Shown piece after piece: positions 56,218-64,000 of a DNA stretch of 64,000 nt (the first letter of the stretch is position 1; every line of letters begins with the position of its first letter). The position numbers and the translations under genes were made by a program. Below the pieces are notes generated by a model. That model worked only from the letters and a program-made list of their open reading frames with translations. It did no database searches and was not told where the DNA came from. The stretch covers positions 343,807 to 407,806 of the forward strand of contig MU130381.1 of assembly GCA_015039465.1 (NCBI GenBank), read 5' to 3'. Source of the DNA: Phlegmacium glaucopus (Eukaryota > Basidiomycota > Agaricomycetes > Agaricales > Cortinariaceae).

Positions 56218-57952
56218 TCAGTTGTCAATGCCGCAGAGCTCACGATACTGCTTGGCAATATCAGCAGCTTTTGTCTTGACGTACATCACCCCACCTTTCC
56301 TGTAGCTAAAACGGGAGGCAAATGCTTCTCCGTACTCTGCCTTGGCTTTCTCAGCCAGTCGAGCATCTTCATCCGCCCGTAACTTTGCAAGCCTTGTGAT
56401 GATGGCTGTGTATGTCAGGCGATGACCACCTTCGTCTGAAAATTCCTTCCAGAACTCCTCCTCTGAGGATTTCCTCCATCGCTTTACGAGACACTACAGA
56501 AAGGGATGAGAGAAAGGGATGAGAGAATGAGAATGACGATATCGAAAGGAGGCGGCCTGGGCTTACCTTCCACTCAAAGTGTCTCTTCTTCAGGCCCTCC
56601 CAGTGTTTTGACTTCCACGGCCCTGTTTTTGCGCCTTCGAAGACCTTCTTCCACTGAGAGACAGGGATAGGTGTCCCACAGATGACAAGGTTGGAATATC
56701 CATCCCAATACTCACTCGTGTCGTCCCACATACGGTTGAGGCCAGGAATATTATCTGCAAATGTGGCTGCCGGCGGTCGAAGAGGCCTGTCGTTAGGGGT
56801 GAATCGAACCATCTTGTTATTGGCAAGCAAGATCGAACGAGATGGGGTGTCCTCGGGGGCGTCTACAGCATCAGGGAGGCCAGATGCAGCTGGCAAACTG
56901 GTGTGAGATGAAGCCGTCATGATCGGGCCTGCTGGAAGATGGGTTGGGGGGTTTATGGAGGAGAGGTTTAGCGAGGAGAGGTTTAGCGAGGAGGAGGTGT
57001 TTCGGTGAGGATCCATTGGTGTGAAAACGGGGCAAGATGCCGGAGCCGTGATGATGGTCATCATTGTGTCAAGGAGACTGTTCGTCTGGTGGATGGAGTC
57101 CTCAAGACAAGATGTTGCCTACATGGATAAAATAAACCGAAAGCAAAGGTTGGAATTTTTTTTCCAAAAAAAAGACATACCTCCTCGTCCACAAATCCTA
57201 GCTGCCTCCTTGACTGTGCGAGACGAGCCTGTGCAGCCTTCATTCTGGCCTCTTTATCCATGTATGGGTACTTGGCCTGGATCCTTCTCGCCTAAATAGA
57301 GGGTTTTCAAGCATCAGCCCACATCTGTGAAGAGGATTCGGGCAGGGGGGGATGTGCTTACCCATTTCAAATCACCCTCTGGGTCGGGTTGCCAGTTGGA
57401 TGGTGCCTGACGTGCAGCCTGTGTTGGCAGTACGACGGGCAGGTGTGGCACGGGACGGTTGCTGTGGTCCTTGAATGCATCTTCTGTGCGTCGAGCTGAC
57501 TGTTTTTTGGAAGATTTCTTGCTGACTTTGTCAGTTTGAGGGCCTCGATGGCGACGGCGTACACCCGGGACAGCTCTGATAAATAGATGGGTGAGCGTTT
57601 GTTTTTAAGTGTCTCGTGATGATTCACAGTCGCAACTTACCGCTGCTGCCATTGATCCTTCCTCTCGCTAAGCTCCCGCAGCCTTGCCTTGAGCTCACTC
57701 TTGTTGCGCGCTGAAGATTTCAACCCGAAATCGCGGCACCAGCCAGTCAGAGTCGCCCGGCTCTGTCTTTCTCTGCCCAAGACAAATACAAATGGTATGA
57801 GAGGCGTGGAATAAAAGGAAGCAACGGGAGGTGGAGGTGTACACTCACATATCCAGAAACTTAGTTTCGACTTGCCCATCCTCACCCACGTCACCAGGGA
57901 AGGGTAGACCTTGCCGGTGGTCCAGCAAATCGGTATCCATGGCATCATCCAT
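56218..57952 (-). CDS. SAP-motif protein of unknown role
   Basis: I choose the start MDDAMDTDLLDHRQG at 57952; an N-terminal extension is possible. The first exons are 57952-57849 and 57772-57641, followed by shorter introns near 57570-57640, 57300-57360, 57120-57180 and 56490-56570. A SAP-like DNA-binding motif lies in exon 2 (LTGWCRDFGLKSSARNKSELKARLREL). A basic stretch (KVSKKSSKKQSARR) and a Pro-rich part follow. The conserved C-terminal block is GLNRMWDDTSEYWDGYSN ... EGLKKRHFEWK and WRKSSEEEFWKEFSDEGG. The family seems common in Agaricomycetes near recombinase or transposase genes. It is probably a DNA-binding partner of the recombinase gene it faces, but that is inference. Confidence 0.7.
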
Positions 57953-58896
57953 GCCTTCAAGTCCTTGATGTTTGAGGAGGGTCTTGCTGACCCTGAACGC
58001 GATCCAGAGGCCAAGGAAGAACGAGGAGGTGAGAGCGAGCACGAGGAGGCAGAGGACGCAGAGGAGGGGTGGCTCTGAGGAAGAGGTGGGAGCCGGAAAT
58101 GGAATGCCGAGGCGAGTCCCGATCACCTCCAGCACCGTGAGGAGGCCGTCAGTAGGCCATGGTGAGTCGGGATCACCCACCGATCTGCATTGAATAGACA
58201 ACGATGTTAGCGTGCTGGCAGCGAAAAAAGGACGGGCGGCAAAACGGCGTCTGAAACAAACAACGGGGCTTGTGGCCCAAATCGGGGGTGAACCGGAGGA
58301 ACGGTTCAAAACGGTTCGAAGCGCCAAGACCCCCACTTGGGAGTGATGGCGCTGGGCACGTGCCTCCACAGCCGTCCTTTCCCAGAGAGAAGTGATTGAT
58401 AAGCTGGTTTGGGAGTACCACGTGATGTCAGCCCCGGGAAGCTCCTGATAGTTGGTGTTTGACGTAAAGGCGGGTTCCGAAGGTAAGGAGGCTTTTTGGA
58501 GGCCTCTGCGCCATCACGTGCCCCATTCCTCACACTGACAGCCCTCTGTGCGTCAGCTAGAGCCTTCATACGGCGTGTGACGCCCTCCGCTGCCCTCTGT
58601 GCATCATTGATTGGCTTGAGACCATTTTGGCATGGTGCCATTGTTTGGCGGATGCTGTGCTGAGACATGAGGGTCAAGAGTCAGTGAACTGTGCGCTGCT
58701 GTCTCACCTCTCTACGGTCACAGCGCAGGTGAGCATATCGTCGCTCATACTCTCAGCACCCTTTCTGACCTCACAGCACAGAGTAGTTTTGTTACCTTAT
58801 TTATCAACTCATTTCCAAGCATCATTCTTAATTCATATTCAGTCACTTTTTCCTTCGACTTCTGCTCGTACCTCGCCATTGTCCATATCTTCCCTC
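57953..58896. other. Spacer with possible gene fragment
   Basis: On the minus strand a frame from 58641 reads MAPCQNGLKPINDAQRA...RRMKALADAQRAV. It has a repeated NDAQRA/ADAQRA phrase and could be an upstream exon of the SAP-motif gene or an unrelated remnant. The rest is GC-rich without other features. Confidence 0.3.
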
Positions 58897-60216
58897 ATGA
58901 GTAATCAAAATGCTCAATCCCAGGGTACTTTCGAGTCTGAAACTGCCAGGTCGGATGCAATCTCTCACACATCCGATCCATCTGTTGATGTCAGAGCTAT
59001 TGCATGTGAGAAATTGGTGGATGACGCCATTGAGAGAGACCTCCCATCGGCCCTTGCTGATTCCCTCAAAGACCTCAGGCTCAAAGTGGTTGAGGCTGTT
59101 GATTATATTGATGAGTTTAAACAATGAATGGAAATCCGACATTCGTCCAAAAGGCAGAATTTTCCACCATGTGAGCTGCCACCCAGTGCTGGAACTGACT
59201 CGCAAGATCGCAAAGAATGAGATAGAGCTGTCGAAGAAGCAGCCTGGGCGTCATTCCATGCCAAACTCAACTCTGTCTCAGGGCCTCGTAGTGGGTCCTC
59301 TGATCTTCCTCCAGACGCTCTTGACAAGGTGCTTGAACTCTTCAGTCAAGAGGTCATGCCTACATCTTCCCTTTCAAAATCGGTTCTCGCTGTGGCACCT
59401 CACCTCGCAGACGATGATGATCTGGTCTACGAAAACCCATTCCTCAATGAAACACAAAAGTGCAAAATTGCGTACACTAACCAAAAGCCTTTCGAGAACC
59501 TTATCATCAAAGCCCAGGGGCGTAAGATTCGGGAACCAATTGCAAACTCAATTCGGAAGCTTGTCATTCTCGACAAGTATGTTGACTTCGAGAAACTCTA
59601 TGCCACTCTTGAACCTGGCTATAACCCTAATGACGATGCGAAAGACCTCAATGATATATTTTCTTTGCTTGAAAAGAATTCTATTTCTTCGAAGCGTCCT
59701 ATCTACACTGAAGCAGAGTGGATGCGCTTATTTGATGCCTGGGTCGATGCAACACTTCTTTTCTACCCTCATCGGAAGGTTGAGCTTTCTTCCTACCGTG
59801 AACTCATCATTAACATGTTCCGTGCTACTTCGTCACCTCTTCCTGCTATTAAATATGACCGTGACTCTCGTGAGCGCTATGCTCGCCAACCTTATCGTCT
59901 TGACAGTAGCAAGGACACTCTTCCTTTCCCCTTACTCATGCAACTGCTCAGCCCTTCCCATGTTGGTTTCACTTCATCTTCCTCCTCGAGTAAAAAGCGA
60001 GCTATTCCTGCTTATGAAGGGCCACATAAACGTTCTGAAACAATTTGCCAAGACTGGAATCTTGGTAGTTGCGAGGGTGATTTGTGCCATTTTGGCGGTC
60101 GGCACAACGAGTGCAGTGAATGCAATGGATCTCATCGAGCCAAAGACAAGAGCGAGTGCCACGCTGATGTAACTGCACAGAGGTTGTTGAGAAAAGGTGT
60201 ATTTTCAAGATTATAA
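58897..60216 (+). pseudogene. Gag-like protein with CCCH-type finger, two stops
   Basis: One frame runs from MSNQNAQSQG to the stop at 60214-60216 but is broken by TGA at 59125-59127 and 59218-59220. After the first acidic 76 residues comes a conserved retroelement Gag-like core (GRKIREPIANSIRKL, YTEAEWMRLFDAWVDATLLFYPHR). The end has a Cys/His cluster (ICQDWNLGSC..DLCHFGGRHNECSEC.GSH). Such proteins accompany DIRS or Ngaro-like retroelements in Agaricomycetes. No RT follows within 1.3 kb, so it is an orphan or a truncated element. Confidence 0.7.
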
Positions 60217-60490
60217 ATCTCTACTCAAAACAATCACTCAATCAATACTTTATACAATCTTAATAATGCAAGTTGGGTTTTCTAGAAAGTATAACCTTTC
60301 CAATATTTTGAATTCACTTCAACTAAACACACACAACAACAACAATAATTTGGATCAATTAAAGGATGATCAAACTTGTAAAGTGGTTTTGCAATTTATG
60401 GCTTGCACCAACAATCAGTCAAAGAATTCCTAAGACTTCTCTGATTGATTTACAATTTGTGTACACAAAAGTCCAAGACTTTGTTACAAC

Positions 60491-60590
60491 TTCAACACAA
60501 TTGCATACACAAGAAGACTCAAACTTCTGCTATGACTTTAACACAATTGCATACACAAGAAGCCCTCTTGCTTCTGCTATGACTTTAACA
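60491..60590 (+). repeat. Tandem repeat of about 47 bp, two copies
   Basis: AACACAATTGCATACACAAGAAG followed by CTTCTGCTATGACTTT is present twice, with a partial third copy. Confidence 0.75.
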
Positions 60591-61237
60591 CAACAACAAC
60601 TTTTACAACAATTCAACAATTATTGCAACAAGTCAAACAACTCTGAGAAACTGATTTATTTTCAAGTCCACTACTCAAAGACAAGTGTTCTTGCTCAATG
60701 TCTAAGACAGTGAGCTGTACTAGGTTGCAAATGAGGGGGGGAAAGAAAGAATCCAATTTTCTGACTATTTACAAACCCTGGGAGGTATTTTATACATTTG
60801 AGATATTTAAAAATAGATAATGTCCAAAAATAGATATACTGGTTCCTGGTACCCTTACTTTGGTTCTGGCACCATGTGCACTCATTGTTCCTGGAAATAT
60901 AGGGGTTTTCTATTTTTAGCCCCATGTTACTAATTTTAGGTAGTTTCCACCCCTCTTGATGGTAACTGTGCCTATTGTGCCTGGAAACAATCTTTATGAT
61001 TGTTCAGCACTCCCCCTATCCTTAATCATCATGATTCCCACACAATCACATGGTTCCACTATCTTGGTTATTCTGCTTCCACTGTTGCTAGGGCACCAAC
61101 TTCCCCTGAATATTTATTAATAATATTCTGTTGCTCCAAAATCACACCCCATGACATTGCTAACCCAATATTGTTTATTTAACTTTTCCTGTGCCAAGTC
61201 TATAAGGATATTCATGGATTTATTCAGGCTCCTAAAA

Positions 61238-61346
61238 GCAGCCGCTCGTCTCGCGAGCTATTCTTACTATTAGGGAGCTTATGTAATAATTGATGGCTGA
61301 ACAAATAAACAAACCTAAGGTCTCGAGCTCGCGAGAGAGCGGCTGC
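61238..61346. repeat. Inverted repeat with about 66 bp between arms
   Basis: The arms are GCAGCCGCTCGTCTCGCGAGCT (61238-61259) and AGCTCGCGAGAGAGCGGCTGC (61326-61346), which pair with one or two mismatches. Possibly this is a tiny MITE; flanking duplications are not evident. Confidence 0.55.
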
Positions 61347-61583
61347 CGGAAAAGTTGGTCGGTGATCTCGGAGACCACTGATTAACCCCAAGGTTGGGTT
61401 CCAAATTTGGCAATGAGTGACAAGACCGTGATTCTAGTACGATAAGAATATAGCTACAAGTCAGCGCAGTAGTTACAAGTTAGCACAGTAGCGCGTTGGC
61501 ATTAAGTAGTTGTAGTAGCCCTCAATGTCATATAAACTAATACATGCATATGTGTCCTGTTTAAGAATGAGTTAAAAACACCT

Positions 61584-64000
61584 GTGGGATTCAATGCCAG
61601 TGACGGGGCTTACTACAGACTCGGAATGGCCGGCGCAGTACCACACATTAACGAGATCAAAATAATCTTGAATGCTTTCGAGGATGCTGGAATCACACCC
61701 TATCAGTTTCTTCACGGAATCCTTGCCACAAACATATTCCAGGACCACCCTGTCACTGAGTCAATCATCGAGGACTTGAATCTTATTCTTAATGACCTTG
61801 CATCTGCTCATTCAACTGCTGATAAGGCCATTCAATGGGCTTTTCGAAGTGCCGAGAAAGGATATCAAAAGCAGGTGTTAGAGTTGACAGCGAAGGAGAG
61901 TGGGTTTTGTTTTAGTCCTGGCAAGATAATGGAGGTTTAACTAATAGAGACCAAGTGTTACATTCTGTCATACGTTACTCTAGTCTGACTCCGTTGGAGT
62001 TGTCTCTGGTAGTCCGTACTCCGTTCTAGTACTTTCCCTTGCCTCCGGATTTACTCCTTCTATGTCCAACTCCGAGAGTTCTCCGTATCACTCTGGCTCT
62101 TCCGACGTTACTCCAAACTCATTTCCACATCTTCGTCACAACCACTATTTCTTTGTCATCACTTTCCCACCATCAGTCAGCACACCAGCTATGGATTATT
62201 CACCCCAAGAATGCAGGACCTTCCGGGAGCAGAACGCAGCATTTATATTTATATTTTATATTTCGGTTGCAATTCCTTTTATATTTAAGTACTCGAAACT
62301 TGTATGTTTTCCTCAGTTCGAATATCAACTTAGTTTCCTACTCTTGGTCTTCCTACTTAGATTCTTTTCGTCCTCTAAGTCACTGAGGTCTTCCGTCTTG
62401 TTACTTCTTCTTCCGTTCCGAAATCAGGACACCTTAGGAGCTGGGCGGCACAGCACACACGCTGAGGCCAACGTCCTTTCCGCTTACTGTTCCGGAGTAG
62501 CTCCGACGTGACTTCCTTGTTTTAAACTTAACACCAAGATCGACAAGCTATCAACGCAGATGAGCTATCACGCACCTGATCTTTGGCGACTGCTCGCTAA
62601 ACTACTTGCTTCCGATCCTGCTGCAAATCAGAGACGAGCACAACTCGCATTCAAGAAGGCTGGCTCTGCAAACCATAACCTGGGTCCCCGATTGAATGAT
62701 GGTGATATAGCGATGGGAGATTCCACTGGAGATGGAAGAGAGACCGTTGATGATGATATTGGGTTGGTTGACGAGGACGACGATGCACCTGAGGATTTGA
62801 TGGAACAAGTTGAGGGACAGCTTGATGCCCTAATAGTGATTGTAAGTATGAGAGCGATGTCACATATGCACAAAAAACTTACAGGTATTTTGTAGAAACA
62901 AGTCTTCTGCTTGAGTATCATGATGCAGAGCAGCAATCAGCAGTGCAACGCATTGCAGAGCATAGTCGGTGTTTTTCTTCATGCGGCAAACACACCGGAG
63001 ACTGTCCTAGAGCTTCTCGCTCACCTGGGTGTATCAATATCACCATCAACAATAATTAATGCAGTGTCAAACCTTTCAAAGGAGTCCAGTACAGCCATTC
63101 GAAAGCTCAGAAAGTCTCTGCTCACACTTTATGCATACGACAACCTTGACATTGACCTTAAACATTTGGTGCCAACTGTCGAAAACCCTTTCAATACCCT
63201 TGTACATCTCACAACTGCGTCTATGCTTCCATTAATGCATAACATCTCACTGGATGACCTCAATTGCTCCGATTTCCTGTGGAAGAGATATCAACATAAT
63301 TTCAATGCCCTCCAACAGGATATACCAAACATACCGTTCGAAAAGCTGCTTGAAATTCATTCAGAGGAGATTGTATCTGGGCCATCGCGCCGGAAGAGAT
63401 TTAATGCTTGGAAATACCTTTCCGACCTTGTCGAATTTGGCCCACCCTACTTCCACAAGTTTAAGAAGTTGCTTGGCAATCCAGAGGTTGTTGATGAAAT
63501 TCCGCTTGTCAAGACAATTCAAACACCATTGCGAACTCTCAATATAAGCCCCAGCTCACCAGGGACAAATGCCAGTGCATTGGAGATGTTCTTTCTTCAA
63601 AGCGGCGTAGGTGATCCTAATCGTACACCGGGTGCACAAGACCCACAGAATCATGTCATCCTCATATCCGGAGATCTTCTCACTATCCAACATCTACGCA
63701 GCCTGCGAGCAACACAGGCAGACGAGTCAACAGCTTGGGGTCGTGTACAATTCATGGTACCGGTGATGGGCCTCTTCCACCTCAAGATGGCATGTGCCGA
63801 TGCAATATGGCGAATCTTCATCCACAACAAAGCGAAGGAGTCCAGTCCAAATGACCTAATAACACATATAGGTCAAATACGACCCAAGGAGACACACAAG
63901 ATTGAAACCAAACCTGGGTTTCGAAAAATGCACGAATGCATTCAACACGTTGGGATTGTGTCTCGTCTCGAGGTTTGGAGGCTTGCTGCAAAAGCTCGAT
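61584..64000 (+). pseudogene. DUF6589-type gene, split by a solo LTR, runs off the window
   Basis: Coding sense at 61584-61937 (FNASDGAYYRLGMAG ... FRSAEKGYQKQ) stops just before the solo LTR. It resumes at about 62535 (KIDKLSTQMSYHAPDLWRLLAKLL) to 62838. An intron (GTAAGTATG..TTTTGTAG, 62839-62896) leads to a long open exon from 62897 to the window end. That exon includes CNALQSIVGVFLHAANTPE, ILISGDLLTIQHLRSLRA and FMVPVMGLFHLKMACADAIWR. These match the DUF6589 family of basidiomycetes, whose function is unknown and which is often repeat-associated. The true start is not visible. Whether the LTR lies in an intron or kills the gene is unclear. Confidence 0.75.
61956..62533 (+). repeat. Solo LTR, family S, copy 3 (578 bp)
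   Basis: It starts TGTTACATTCTGTCATACG and ends TAAACTTAACA, with a perfect 5-bp duplication CCAAG at 61951-61955 and 62534-62538. It is inserted within the DUF6589-type gene. Confidence 0.93.

Larger units (their letters stand above)
60217..61583. other. Spacer, AT-rich, with short repeats
   Basis: It includes a tandem repeat (60491-60590) and an inverted repeat (61238-61346), listed separately. The remainder shows no gene. CACTCCCCCTATCC near 61005 is only a local motif. Confidence 0.4.

Overview
The window looks like a piece of a transposon-rich basidiomycete (Agaricomycete) nuclear genome. Genes carry many introns of about 50-60 nt with GT..AG ends. The repeats are typical of mushroom-forming fungi: Plavaka and hAT DNA transposons, Ty3/gypsy chromoviruses, Ty1/copia, DIRS tyrosine-recombinase retroelements and DUF6589 genes. 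I searched no database; family names rest on motifs I recognise.

Layout. 0-31 kb is a mobile-element graveyard. It holds a decayed copia element, a gene remnant split by a hAT-type MITE, an unusually long tRNA-derived SINE, a TIR element with 8-bp target duplications, a dead Plavaka transposase, solo LTRs, two truncated gypsy copies separated and bounded by inverted copies of one MITE, and a second hAT MITE. 31.4-45.0 kb is a compact island of five cellular genes: an Enhancer-of-zeste H3K27 methyltransferase, an F-box protein, a GT17 glycosyltransferase, a BRCT-domain protein and a probably mitochondrial NAD kinase. Four of these models (all but the F-box gene, which has only two exons) need many splice sites, and all five stay in frame. 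46.0-52.0 kb is a DIRS element. 54.2-58.0 kb is a convergent pair: an intact tyrosine recombinase gene and a SAP-motif protein gene. 58.9-64.0 kb holds a Gag-like pseudogene and a DUF6589 gene split by a solo LTR.

The strangest observation is that two stretches make sense only when read backwards WITHOUT complementing. Bases about 1620 down to 328, read in reverse order, give a multi-exon gene with splice signals, an acidic repeat, nuclear-localisation-like basic runs and a stop codon. Bases 53323 down to 53035, read in reverse order, match the two ends of the DIRS element of this window, with identical runs of 53 and 59 nt. Antiparallel DNA cannot produce this by any known recombination. The second stretch lies beside an assembly gap (53564-53952). 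The likeliest cause is an assembly or file error in which a segment was reversed but not complemented; if raw reads confirm it, it would be extraordinary.

Nonsense codons in unrelated elements (copia, Plavaka, DIRS, Gag-like gene, and the backward-read gene) are mostly CGA to TGA or TGG to TGA/TAG. This points to cytosine-deamination or RIP-like decay of repeats.
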